Part shown: positions 53,457 through 62,395 of the stretch, one piece after another
Position numbering within the stretch: position 1 is the stretch's first letter
Layout: every line of letters starts with the position of its first letter
Assembly (NCBI GenBank): GCA_934754415.1
Contig: CAKVIS010000005.1
Location: 1 to 64,000, forward strand
Source: an uncultured Bulleidia sp.
Lineage (GTDB): Bacteria; Bacillota_I; Bacilli_A; Erysipelotrichales; Erysipelotrichaceae
Length of the DNA stretch: 64,000 nucleotides
Direction of reading: 5' to 3'
Translations under genes and position numbers: made by a program
Notes under the pieces: generated by a model
What the model was told of the DNA's origin: nothing
Database searches by the model: none
Seen by the model: only the letters and a program-made list of their open reading frames with translations

Positions 53457-56099
53457 ATGAGAATAGTCAGAAATCTTTTGTTAGTTGTAGCGGTAGCCTG
53501 CTGTAGCCTGCCTGCTATTCAGAAAGATACAATTACAGCAAATGCAGCAAATTGGAATGATTACTCCATACATCAAGGCTGTGCCTTTGATGTGGATGTT
53601 GTAAATGACGAAGGCGGATTTGATCATAAAGGTTGCTATAACGATTTTGAACCCGCAAAAAATGCAATGAATCAGCTGGGGCAGGATGCAGTGGTAAGAA
53701 ACTCAAACAGTGCTTCTCCTACAAAGATTGTTGCCATGGTGAATGGGCTGGTTGTAAACAATCCATACAGAAGATTTGGTGGAGCTTATAAAGATCAGAC
53801 ACAAAGATTTTATTCTAACTCTGATTTCACAGGATCTAACACTTATACCAGACAATATCAGAATGCCAAATATACAGGTACTGCTTATTATAATGGGAAT
53901 GGATATGGTTCTGTAGGTTTACTGATTAATGGTTTTTATGGATATGTAAACTCCTATGACTGTGATCTGATTCCTATCAAATATGTTACAAACAATCTTC
54001 CTATCACTTTAGGTGGAGGTGGAGAAGGACAGTATGTTCTGTATCCAAAAATGAATTATTACTATATCGATGGAAGTGATATGGTATTTCAACCATATTG
54101 GATCTGGTCTGATTATGAGTCCAAAGGTCAAACTTATGCTGTTTCCAGTGGGGCTTCAAGACTTCCTAAAGCAGATTGGATGACCAGTGGTACTACTTAT
54201 TATAGTTATGATGGATATACTTTCTATACTGATCAGGCTATGAATACGTATGCTGGTACATACTATAACTATTATCAGTTTTTGCCATTACGTACAAAAT
54301 CTAACTTAAGTGCTTCTGATTTACAAAACTACCTGAATAGTGTAGGTCATGGAAATGATTCGGTTATGAGTGGTAATGCCCAGGCATTTATTGATGCTCA
54401 AAATAAATATGGTGTGAATGCATTAATGGTATATGCAATGGCATGTCATGAATCCGCACATGGTACAAGTTATTATGCAACAACAAGAGCTAATCTGTTT
54501 GGATGGAATGCTGTAGATTCCAATCCTGACCAGGCGTCTTCCTATAATGGTATTTATTCCGCAGTAGAACATCATATGGGTGAAAACCTGAACGGATATC
54601 TGGATATCGATGATGGCAGACACTTTGGTATGGCAGTAGGTAATAAAGGCAATGGGTTTAACGTGTGCTATGCAAGTGATACCTATTGGGGTATCAGAAT
54701 TGCAAGTATTGCATATTCCATTGATAAACTGGCAGGTTTGAAAGATCTGAATAAGATTCAGTTAGGTGTAGTAAGTACGGATAATGGTGTTTACTTTTCC
54801 CATGATACAAATGGTGGTAAGTGGTATACAACCATCAACGATGAAGGTATGTCCTATGGCGGATATAACCCTAGAGCATATCTTGTTCCTGTATTATCCG
54901 AATCCAATGGATACTACAAAACACAGACAAGTGATCATCTGACAAACGGAAGACTGACAAGAGCCAAAGATTCCAATTACAGAACTTTTGACTTTGATAA
55001 TAACGTAGCCTGGATTAAGAAAGACTGGTTAACTCTTTTGAATAACGGTTCCCCAAGTACTACAGTTACTCCTGAACCTGAACAAACTCCAGTTCCAACA
55101 CCTACACCGGATCCTACACCTGCACCAAGTACACCGGCGCCTACTCCTGAAGTGACACCTCAGCCAACTCCTGACAGCACTCCTGATACAGAAAATTCAC
55201 TTCCTGCAGAAGATCTCAATGTAAAAAGATCTGTAGATAAAGTATCCGTGAATAAAGAAGAAGGAACTATTACAATTGAAGGAATGGGGTTATATCTGAA
55301 CAGAGATGCTAAGATGGATGGATCTGTTGTTCATACGTTACTTCTTGTAAATGAAGAGACAAATGAAGAAATTGAACTTCCTACAACTACAGTAAAGGGT
55401 GATATAGGTTTACCGAATTATGATTATTCAGCCGTAAATTATTCCTCTACCTTCAATATTAATGAGTTGAAAGAGGGTAATTATCATTTCAGAATCAGAG
55501 TAAAAAACGGTGATGCAATTGGCGAAAGAAGACTGTATTTCGTAGATTATGTAAATACTTCTATCACTAATTCAAATGGTGATGCAGTTCGCATTTTCTC
55601 AAATACACCATTAGGATACAGACTGGATCTTTCTGTCGAAAAAAATGCTCTAAATATGAATGATGTAAACAGACCTACCTCAAAGAGTCCTAGATTTGGA
55701 ATTTTCAACAGTAGTTTTGAAGGGAATACATTACATATAGATGGTTTTGCAGTACTACGTGAGTGTGAAATGAGCGAATCCACAAATCCTTCAATCAACT
55801 TCTATCTTGTAGATGAAGATGGAAAAGTTACAGAACTTGGTGGTTGTATGACATCCAGTGCTATGGATTTTACAAAATTCTTTAAATCAGATTACGATTT
55901 ATCTAAAGCATCTTACACTTTAGATTATGATTTAAGTTCTCTGCATTCTGGTACTTACAGAGTATTTGTAAAGTTGACTTCCGGTGAATACAGTGATGTA
56001 TTTGAAGCATATAATTACAATGGTTCAAAGACTGAATCTGATAAATATACATTGGAAAAGACAGATGTAAGAGCTAGATATGAATTAACAGTGAAGTAG
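53457..56099 (+). CDS. Secreted glucosaminidase with C-terminal immunoglobulin-like domains, 880 aa
   Basis: Signal peptide (about 1-32, cut near NAANA). A GW/SH3-like N-terminal part leads to a glucosaminidase domain (about 295-440) with the catalytic glutamate Glu332 in CHESAHGTS. SH3-type segment, a Pro/Thr-rich linker (about 538-585; TPTPDPTPAPS repeats), then C-terminal beta-rich domains. It probably cuts peptidoglycan between GlcNAc and MurNAc for cell-wall turnover. GGAG precedes the ATG. The PASTA gene follows 15 bases later, so they form an operon. Confidence 0.88.
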   Translation: MRIVRNLLLVVAVACCSLPAIQKDTITANAANWNDYSIHQGCAFDVDVVNDEGGFDHKGCYNDFEPAKNAMNQLGQDAVVRNSNSASPTKIVAMVNGLVVNNPYRRFGGAYKDQTQRFYSNSDFTGSNTYTRQYQNAKYTGTAYYNGNGYGSVGLLINGFYGYVNSYDCDLIPIKYVTNNLPITLGGGGEGQYVLYPKMNYYYIDGSDMVFQPYWIWSDYESKGQTYAVSSGASRLPKADWMTSGTTYYSYDGYTFYTDQAMNTYAGTYYNYYQFLPLRTKSNLSASDLQNYLNSVGHGNDSVMSGNAQAFIDAQNKYGVNALMVYAMACHESAHGTSYYATTRANLFGWNAVDSNPDQASSYNGIYSAVEHHMGENLNGYLDIDDGRHFGMAVGNKGNGFNVCYASDTYWGIRIASIAYSIDKLAGLKDLNKIQLGVVSTDNGVYFSHDTNGGKWYTTINDEGMSYGGYNPRAYLVPVLSESNGYYKTQTSDHLTNGRLTRAKDSNYRTFDFDNNVAWIKKDWLTLLNNGSPSTTVTPEPEQTPVPTPTPDPTPAPSTPAPTPEVTPQPTPDSTPDTENSLPAEDLNVKRSVDKVSVNKEEGTITIEGMGLYLNRDAKMDGSVVHTLLLVNEETNEEIELPTTTVKGDIGLPNYDYSAVNYSSTFNINELKEGNYHFRIRVKNGDAIGERRLYFVDYVNTSITNSNGDAVRIFSNTPLGYRLDLSVEKNALNMNDVNRPTSKSPRFGIFNSSFEGNTLHIDGFAVLRECEMSESTNPSINFYLVDEDGKVTELGGCMTSSAMDFTKFFKSDYDLSKASYTLDYDLSSLHSGTYRVFVKLTSGEYSDVFEAYNYNGSKTESDKYTLEKTDVRARYELTVK

Positions 56100-56114
56100 G
56101 GAGAATAGATATAC

Positions 56115-57215
56115 ATGCATTTAAAGTTAGGTGTTAAAGTGGCTTTAACTGCAGTACTTGTAGCTGGTACAGGTACTGCAGTATATGCTGCATATGAAAC
56201 TGGTATGGTAGATAAAATCTTGAATAAAGATGGAGTTGAAGTACAGAATTTCGTTGATAAAGACAAAAGAATTGCTGAGATCTGGGCAAAGAAAAATGAT
56301 CTGTCAGATACTTTGAAATATACCTATGAGTATAGCGAAGATAAAGCAGAAAATATCGTCTTAAAACAATCTGTTAAAGCAGGTAAAAAAATATCTTCTG
56401 GTGATACTTTTACATTAACTGTATCCAAGGGATTTGATCCTGATAAAGAATTTGAATTCCCAGATTTTACAGATAAGAAAAAAGAAGATATTGAAGCGTG
56501 GTTTACAGACAATCATTTCACCTCAGTGACGTATGCTTATGAAGCAGTAGAAGATACTTCAAAAGAAGAAGACAGCTTCATTTCAGCTTCTGTAGAAAAG
56601 GGTACAAAAGTGAAGAGAAGTGCTGCTATTGAAATTAAACTGGTAACTAAAGATATCGTCGTTCCTGATTTAGCGAATATGAGTAAAGAAGATATTCAGG
56701 CATGGGGTGATAAATGGAATGTCACAATTTCCTTTGAAGAACAGGAAGATTCCATGAGAGAAGAGGGAACAATTATATCTGTTTCTGCTGCAAAAGATTC
56801 CAAAGTCAAAGCAGGAGATACTATCACAGTAAAAATAGCTAAGAAAAAGTCTGAAGATGAAAGATCCAATCAGGAAACAGCTAATCAGCAGACTGACAAT
56901 AATGCTAACTCCAAACCAAGAGATGATAATGATACCTATGTTCCACCAACCCAGCCAGAACAACCTTCCCAGCCAGAGCAACCATCTGAACCTGTAACTT
57001 ATGCCTGTCCTGTTACACTTGATAGTCGTATATATACTATGTTTGGCGGTGGTTCCAGTAATTCAGAGATTATCGACACAATATCCAGTTGGTATCCAGG
57101 ATGTTCTGTAACCGCAGATAACAGCAGTACAAGTGGTATGATGAGATTAGTTAAAGGTGGCTGGCATCCTAATGGTAATTCTGCTGTGATTATTACAGAG
57201 GATATGGCTTCTTAA
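56115..57215 (+). CDS. PASTA-domain membrane protein without kinase, 366 aa
   Basis: Signal anchor (about 5-28), then three PASTA domains (about 35-100, 112-180, 185-248), each ending in the typical KAGDTITVKI-type strand; PASTA binds muropeptides and beta-lactams. A Asn/Gln/Pro-rich linker and a C-terminal domain with two cysteines (YACPVTL; YPGCSV) follow. No Ser/Thr kinase part, unlike StkP/PrkC. It may localise the neighbouring glucosaminidase; this is inferred from position. A strong terminator follows. Confidence 0.82.
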   Translation: MHLKLGVKVALTAVLVAGTGTAVYAAYETGMVDKILNKDGVEVQNFVDKDKRIAEIWAKKNDLSDTLKYTYEYSEDKAENIVLKQSVKAGKKISSGDTFTLTVSKGFDPDKEFEFPDFTDKKKEDIEAWFTDNHFTSVTYAYEAVEDTSKEEDSFISASVEKGTKVKRSAAIEIKLVTKDIVVPDLANMSKEDIQAWGDKWNVTISFEEQEDSMREEGTIISVSAAKDSKVKAGDTITVKIAKKKSEDERSNQETANQQTDNNANSKPRDDNDTYVPPTQPEQPSQPEQPSEPVTYACPVTLDSRIYTMFGGGSSNSEIIDTISSWYPGCSVTADNSSTSGMMRLVKGGWHPNGNSAVIITEDMAS

Positions 57216-57223
57216 TCGGTTTT

Positions 57224-57251
57224 AAGGACTCAGGTAATCTGAGTCTTTTTT
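57224..57251 (+). terminator. Terminator after the PASTA gene
   Basis: GGACTCAG/CTGAGTC stem with 5-nt loop and T-run. Confidence 0.85.
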
Positions 57252-57268
57252 ATTTGGGTATAAGAAAA

Positions 57269-57292
57269 CCATGTATGAATGAACATACATGG
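57269..57292 (-). terminator. Terminator of nagA
   Basis: CCATGTATG/CATACATGG perfect 9-bp stem, 6-nt loop and TTTTCTT on the minus strand. Confidence 0.82.
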
Positions 57293-57302
57293 CCAAGTTT
57301 TA

Positions 57303-58445
57303 TTATCTGGAATACACTTCTTTGCCTTCTACATAAGTAGCTTTTACTTCATAATTGTCTTCCAGTACAACGATACTTGCGTCATATCCGGCAGAAATCT
57401 TACCTAAGTGATCATCTACTCTTAATAATGTGGCTGGGTTAATTGTGCAGGAATTTAAAGCCATATCAAATGGCACTAATGCTTTTTCAACCAGATTCTT
57501 TAAACCTTCATTAATCTTTAATGTGGATCCTGCAAGATTACCTTCTTCTTTTAAGTGAGCAGAACCGTCAGGATAAATTACGATAGGATGACCGCCGAAT
57601 AAGAATTCAGTGCCTGGTTCAAATCCTTTACACATTAAAGCGTCGGAAATCATAATAGCTTTATTATTCTTTTCTTTGAAGAAAATGTTTAAAGCTTCAG
57701 GGGTAGAATGATTGCAGTCACAGATGACTTCTGAATACATATCATGTAATCTGAATGCCAGACCTACAATACCGTTTGCTCTGTGAGTAAATGGTGTTTG
57801 TGCATTATAGGTATGTGTGACGGAAGATGCACCGTTAGCAACAGCCATCATAGCTTCCTGGAAGGTTGCGTTGGAATGGCCGATGGAAACGATGGTTCCA
57901 TGCTGAGAAGCATATCTTGTTAAATCAAATTCAGGATCATGTTCAGGTGCCATAGTAATAATTTTAATGAGATTATCTGCAGCTTCCTGATACTCTTTAA
58001 ATTCTTCTACGGAAGGTGAAACGATTGCTTCAGGAGGTTGTGCTCCTTTCCATTTCATATCCAGGTATGGGCCTTCAAAATGAATACCTAAAATTCTTGC
58101 TCCTTCATAATCATCTTCTTTAACTACATCAGCTACATTTTTTACTGCTTTCATCAACACAGATTTATATTGTGTAAGTGTTGTGGAAAGTAATCCTACA
58201 ACGCCTTCCTGTACAATGTTTTTTGTCCATTTTTTTAATCCTTCAGGTTCGCCGTCGTTAGTGTCATACCCATAGGCTCCATGACAGTGGATGTCTATAA
58301 AACCAGGGACAATTCTCAGATCTTTATAGTCAACATCTGCTTCGGTGTCATAAGGTAAAATCTGTTTGATGGTTTTACCTTCGATGTCTAATACGCATGG
58401 AATAAAGTTTCCTGTAACATAGACACGAGTGCTTTTAATTTTCAT
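57303..58445 (-). CDS. nagA: N-acetylglucosamine-6-phosphate deacetylase, 380 aa
   Basis: Removes acetate from GlcNAc-6P before NagB. Amidohydrolase fold with HCHGAYGYD, the metal glutamate in LGIHFEGPYLD, SIGHSNA, THTYNAQ and the catalytic aspartate in MISDALMCKG. AAGGAG lies 13 bases before the ATG. Divergent from a mannose-class PTS, which suggests that the PTS brings in an N-acetylated amino sugar. nagB is not in view. Confidence 0.96.
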   Translation of the reverse strand: MKIKSTRVYVTGNFIPCVLDIEGKTIKQILPYDTEADVDYKDLRIVPGFIDIHCHGAYGYDTNDGEPEGLKKWTKNIVQEGVVGLLSTTLTQYKSVLMKAVKNVADVVKEDDYEGARILGIHFEGPYLDMKWKGAQPPEAIVSPSVEEFKEYQEAADNLIKIITMAPEHDPEFDLTRYASQHGTIVSIGHSNATFQEAMMAVANGASSVTHTYNAQTPFTHRANGIVGLAFRLHDMYSEVICDCNHSTPEALNIFFKEKNNKAIMISDALMCKGFEPGTEFLFGGHPIVIYPDGSAHLKEEGNLAGSTLKINEGLKNLVEKALVPFDMALNSCTINPATLLRVDDHLGKISAGYDASIVVLEDNYEVKATYVEGKEVYSR

Positions 58446-58466
58446 GATTTTTTATTTTCTCCTTCT

Positions 58467-58485
58467 TGATACTACTACTGTATCA
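58467..58485 (-). promoter_or_regulatory. Operator-like inverted repeat in the nagA-PTS intergenic region
   Basis: TGATAC-N7-GTATCA, 24 bases from the nagA ATG, so close to the nagA start site. It could bind a GntR-type amino-sugar regulator; no regulator gene is nearby. Confidence 0.5.
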
Positions 58486-58519
58486 CTTTTTTGAAATATT
58501 CGCATTGCTAAGATTGAGT

Positions 58520-58528
58520 TGCTATAAT
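58520..58528 (+). promoter_or_regulatory. Extended -10 promoter of the PTS operon
   Basis: TGC then TATAAT (58523-58528), 23 bases before the IIA ATG; the -35 is weak. Confidence 0.65.
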
Positions 58529-58551
58529 ATAAATATCTTTTTGGAGGTCTT

Positions 58552-58977
58552 ATGATTGGAATAGTAATTACAGGTCATGGCAAATGGGCAAGTGGTATGC
58601 TCAATGCTATTACTTTGCTTGCCGGAAAACCTGAACATGTTATCGCTATAGATTTTCTGCAGGAAGATTCCAGCGATGATTTAAGTGATAAGTTAAAACA
58701 GGCTTTAAAGGATCTTGAGGATTGTGAATCCATTGCCATCTTTACAGATGTTTTGGATGCGACTCCTTACAGAGAAGCGTTGGAAGTTCGTCAGGATTAT
58801 ATCGGTGAAAGAGAGATTGAAGTGATTACCGGTACAAATCTTGGTATGGTAATGCAGGGAAATATTTCACGTAGCTACATTCATGATGTACAGGCATTCT
58901 GTGATTTGTGCATGGAAGAAGGTAAAAGACATATTTCCTGTTCGAAAGAAGATGAGGAGGAAAATGAATGCAGATAA
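58552..58977 (+). CDS. Mannose-class PTS IIA, 141 aa
   Basis: Cytosolic phosphocarrier. His9 in ITGHGKWASGM is the phosphorylation site. The later family motif reads FTDVLDATP, diverged from the usual DLxGGxP. TTGGAGG precedes the ATG. It overlaps the IIC gene by ten bases. Confidence 0.93.
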   Translation: MIGIVITGHGKWASGMLNAITLLAGKPEHVIAIDFLQEDSSDDLSDKLKQALKDLEDCESIAIFTDVLDATPYREALEVRQDYIGEREIEVITGTNLGMVMQGNISRSYIHDVQAFCDLCMEEGKRHISCSKEDEEENECR

Positions 58978-59735
58978 CAGTAGCAGTATTAGCTTTATTT
59001 GTTGCAATGGATGCAGTGATTGGAACACGCATCTTAAAATTACCGTTAATTGCCTGTACGATAACAGGAGCTCTTACAGGTAATACCACTATGGGTGTGA
59101 TTGTAGGATCCACTTTACAGGCTTTCTATTATGTTTATGATCTGGATGGTTCTGATATGTCCATCTATGGAGTTCTTGCAACATATTTAGTTGTGACAGG
59201 GAATCTTTCTGTTGATTCTGTATCCTATACTGTAGGCATTACATGTGTTGTAGGGTTGAGTATTTTGAGTAGTGTGATTGGATCTTTATTCCTGTCTCCT
59301 GCACGTAAAGCTATTGAAACTCAGAATATAAAAAAGATTGGTGTATATAATCTTCTTTCTTTACTTTTAAGAGGTATTGTTGCATTTGTATTTACTTTTG
59401 CAGTATTAGGGCAGAAGGAACCACTTAATTTCTTATATGCACTTAATACTTCTTACGGCTGGATTTTTAATGGTATGGTTATGGCTGGCTTTATGCTGAG
59501 AGGACTGGGTATTGCAGTAGTATTACGTAATCTCAGAGTCAACAATTTTATTCCTTCCTTATTGGCAGGTGCAGCTTTAGGTATGGTTTCTCTTGGTGTC
59601 AAGAGCTACATGATGATACCTTGTGTTCTGACAGGTATTGCTCTTGCGGTATATACTTTCAAAGCTGAAAGTAAACCTGCAGAAACTTCTAATGCCGGTA
59701 CATCCGCTAAGAAAGGAGCAGAAAAATGGTGGTAG
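58968..59735 (+). CDS. Mannose-class PTS IIC, 255 aa
   Basis: Membrane subunit that forms the sugar path together with IID. About seven hydrophobic segments and the family patterns GTRILKLPL, GALTGNTTMGVIVGSTLQ and YVYDLDG near the N-terminus. Overlaps IIA and IID at both ends, so expression is coupled. Substrate unknown; context with nagA favours an N-acetylhexosamine. Confidence 0.93.
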   Translation: MQITVAVLALFVAMDAVIGTRILKLPLIACTITGALTGNTTMGVIVGSTLQAFYYVYDLDGSDMSIYGVLATYLVVTGNLSVDSVSYTVGITCVVGLSILSSVIGSLFLSPARKAIETQNIKKIGVYNLLSLLLRGIVAFVFTFAVLGQKEPLNFLYALNTSYGWIFNGMVMAGFMLRGLGIAVVLRNLRVNNFIPSLLAGAALGMVSLGVKSYMMIPCVLTGIALAVYTFKAESKPAETSNAGTSAKKGAEKWW

Positions 59736-60550
59736 GAACAAATGCATATGTGGATACTGCTGAAGCATATCCTTTAGATAAAAAGATTTTAAGAAAAATT
59801 GTCTGGAGATCTTTCCTGATGGATGCAGGTTATAATGCTGAAACAGGATCTTCTCTTGGCTTTACATGGGCTATTGCTCCAGGTCTTGAAAAGATTCACT
59901 CTAATAAAGAAGATCTGACTGTGGCACTTGGACATAATCTTGAATTTAATGACTGCTCGGGATTGTTTTCTACTCTTGTTATGGGAGTTGTACTGAGTAA
60001 TGAAGCGGTGAAAGCTGATCCTGCTGCGATTCGTTCTATCAGAACTGCTTTAGGACTGGCATGTAAGTCTTTGGATAAGCAGATTCACGTCTGGCTGATT
60101 TTACCTCTGGTTGTTGGAGCATGTGCTTCTTTACTTGCGGCAGGTAACGTTATTCCGGTTGTGGTGTTTGCTGCAGTGTATTTCCTGTTAAGTGTAATTT
60201 TAAGATTTGTATTGATTAATGTAGGGTATGCACAGGGTTCAAAAATTGCTGAAAGAGTGATTTCCAAACAGGAACAGTATAAAAAAGCATGCAGCGTACT
60301 AGGTATCTTTACTTTAGGTTTTCTGACAATCTACAGTGCTTCTTTCTATATGCCACTGTCTATGAGAACCTTCTCTGTTGCCAATTCTACCTATAGTGTT
60401 ATCAATGCTTTCAACTCTGCATTGCCTGGGGTGTTTGGAATCATTTCTGTTGCACTTTCTTATCATATGTTAACTAAAAAGAATTACTCTTTAATGAAAA
60501 CAGGATTGGTTCTTATTGTACTTGGCTTTCTGATTGGCATTATTTTATAA
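59726..60550 (+). CDS. Mannose-class PTS IID, 274 aa
   Basis: Second membrane subunit of the porter. The N-terminal RKIVWRSFLMDAGYNAE and GFTWAIAPGLEKI stretches and the EFNDCSGLFSTLVMGVVLS region are typical; one or more C-terminal helices. No mannose-type IIB gene is in the cluster. Confidence 0.93.
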   Translation: MVVGTNAYVDTAEAYPLDKKILRKIVWRSFLMDAGYNAETGSSLGFTWAIAPGLEKIHSNKEDLTVALGHNLEFNDCSGLFSTLVMGVVLSNEAVKADPAAIRSIRTALGLACKSLDKQIHVWLILPLVVGACASLLAAGNVIPVVVFAAVYFLLSVILRFVLINVGYAQGSKIAERVISKQEQYKKACSVLGIFTLGFLTIYSASFYMPLSMRTFSVANSTYSVINAFNSALPGVFGIISVALSYHMLTKKNYSLMKTGLVLIVLGFLIGIIL

Positions 60551-60565
60551 AAATATCTAAGTGAG

Positions 60566-60606
60566 AAATCACCTTTTTACATATATAAGTAATGAGGTGA
60601 TTTTTT
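60566..60606 (+). terminator. Terminator of the PTS operon that contains the radC ribosome binding site
   Basis: AAATCACCT (60566-60574) pairs with AGGTGATTT (60595-60603), then T-run up to the radC ATG at 60607. GAGGTGA, the radC ribosome binding site, is inside the right arm. Confidence 0.7.
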
Positions 60607-61317
60607 ATGTCTAAAATTCGTGATCTTCCCATTACTGAAAAACCAAGAGAAAAAGCATTTCATTATGGTTTGAAAAGTCTCAGCAATCAGGAATTGCTCT
60701 CTATTATTTTGCGCACCGGTACGAAAGAGTCTTCAGTTCTTCAGATATCTCAGGAGCTTCTGGATACTACTGGTGGTCTTGCAGGACTTGCAAGATTTAA
60801 CCTGCAGGAACTATCAGCTATCAAGGGAATAGGCAGGGTAAAGGCACTGGAAATACTTGCTGCTATGGAAATATCCAGAAGGATAGCTTATGAACAGGTG
60901 GTGCATCATATGGATATGCATCAGCCGGAACTCCTTGTTAACTGGCTGAAAAAAGAAATAGGCAGTTCCATGCAGGAAATCTTTCTTGTTGTCTATCTGG
61001 ACACAATGATGAGGTTTGTTACATATAAAGAATTATTTAAAGGAACAATAGATTCCAGTATGGTTTCTCCAAGAGAAATCTTTAAAGAAGCTATTTTGAA
61101 TAACAGTACGAATATATTGCTTGTTCATAATCATCCTAGCGGTTGTCTTACACCAAGTAAGCAAGATCTGATGCTTACAAAAAAGATAGTAAAACTGGCA
61201 GGAATGATGAAAGTACATGTACTGGACCATATCATTGTTTGTAACAATGACTTCTACAGTTTTTCAAGAGAAGGATTGATGGAGGAAGAGATGGAAGAGT
61301 TTTATAATCAATGGTAA
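60607..61317 (+). CDS. radC: RadC-family JAMM/MPN protein, 236 aa
   Basis: N-terminal helix-hairpin-helix (ELSAIKGIGRVKA) and a JAB1/MPN+ domain with metal-site HNHPSG and downstream serine-aspartate pattern (PSKQDLMLT, VLDHIIV). Its link to DNA repair is doubtful; the role is unresolved. GAGGTGA eight bases upstream is occluded in a hairpin. Confidence 0.93.
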   Translation: MSKIRDLPITEKPREKAFHYGLKSLSNQELLSIILRTGTKESSVLQISQELLDTTGGLAGLARFNLQELSAIKGIGRVKALEILAAMEISRRIAYEQVVHHMDMHQPELLVNWLKKEIGSSMQEIFLVVYLDTMMRFVTYKELFKGTIDSSMVSPREIFKEAILNNSTNILLVHNHPSGCLTPSKQDLMLTKKIVKLAGMMKVHVLDHIIVCNNDFYSFSREGLMEEEMEEFYNQW

Positions 61318-61358
61318 AATATTACACAGAATGACCAGTAAGCAAAGAAAGGTGTGCT

Positions 61359-62354
61359 ATGTTTAAGAAAATCCAGAAAATATTCATTTGTGTAATAGTA
61401 TTATGTTCTATGACTTTTGTGACAGGCTGTAAAGCAAAGAAGAAACAGGTAGCGTATTCCGTATATCCTGTTGGCTATTTGCTGGACAGAATTGCAGGAG
61501 ATACCGTGAATAAAGTATGTCTTCAGAATAATACCATTGTGCAGAAAGCCACTATAGTGGAAAATTATGAAGAAATATTGAAAGATAGTGCAGCTTTTTT
61601 CCATATAGGTGGTCTTGAACCGTATTTATCCGCCTATGCCGCAGATATAAAGGCAACTGAGGTGCAGTCTGTCGATCTTTCAGTGATGAATTCTATCTAT
61701 GATTTCGCACGTTACACTAAAAAGGGAAATGAGTTTATAGAATCTCCTTATTATGACGGAGACAGTTTTGACTCTGTAGATGTGAATGATCAGGACCTGA
61801 ATCTCTGGCTGGATCCTATTGCAATGCTATCTATGGCAAAAGATATCACAAAATGGCTGATTTCTTATTATCCGGAAAATGAGGACCTGTATACATCTAA
61901 TCTGGATTCTTTAGAAACGGATCTGATTAATCTGGATGCACAGTTTCAGAATCTGAGCTCAAAGCTGGCAAAATCGAACAGTACCATTCGTTTTGCAACT
62001 ATGAGTGCAAGTTTTGGAAACTGGCAGAAGACCTATGGATTTGAAGTATATCCTGTAGTGATGAGTAAATTTGGTGCATTACCTAATGAAACACAGTTAC
62101 AGGCTATTAAAGATCGACTTAAGGAAGATAATGTACAATATCTCGTGTATGAGCCAAATATGACTGAAGATATGATTACTCTATATGACTCTATTCTGGA
62201 GGAACTTGGTCTGACACGTATTCAGCTGTCTAATCTTTCCAGTGAAACTGATCAGGAAGAAGCTGATGGTAAAGATTATCTTTCTATCATGTACGAAAAT
62301 CTGAGTGTATTATCTACTTTATCTTCTGTTTCAATCTCACCAGAAATTCAATGA
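61359..62354 (+). CDS. ZnuA-like metal-type solute-binding lipoprotein lacking the metal histidines, 331 aa
   Basis: Signal peptide with lipobox TGC (Cys at about 24) then a cluster A-I fold: AYSVYPVGYLLDRIAG, FFHIGGLEPYL, LNLWLDP and FGNWQKTYGFEVYPV match the zinc-binding family. But the expected histidines are absent: the usual PHxWLxP reads LNLWLDP, the HxAFGY region reads SASFGNW, and no PH occurs at the first site. A single histidine in FHIGG takes another position. No permease or ATPase is adjacent. AAAGGTG precedes the ATG. Ligand unknown. Confidence 0.8.
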   Translation: MFKKIQKIFICVIVLCSMTFVTGCKAKKKQVAYSVYPVGYLLDRIAGDTVNKVCLQNNTIVQKATIVENYEEILKDSAAFFHIGGLEPYLSAYAADIKATEVQSVDLSVMNSIYDFARYTKKGNEFIESPYYDGDSFDSVDVNDQDLNLWLDPIAMLSMAKDITKWLISYYPENEDLYTSNLDSLETDLINLDAQFQNLSSKLAKSNSTIRFATMSASFGNWQKTYGFEVYPVVMSKFGALPNETQLQAIKDRLKEDNVQYLVYEPNMTEDMITLYDSILEELGLTRIQLSNLSSETDQEEADGKDYLSIMYENLSVLSTLSSVSISPEIQ

Positions 62355-62395
62355 CCGGTTATTATGACCGGCCTTTGTTCAGAAAGGAATGCTGT

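Noticed and set aside
55060..55200. Repeated CCTACACCTGCACCA-like units as a possible repeat array or CRISPR
   Set aside because: They are in frame and encode the Pro/Thr linker of the glucosaminidase; units vary and no spacers exist.
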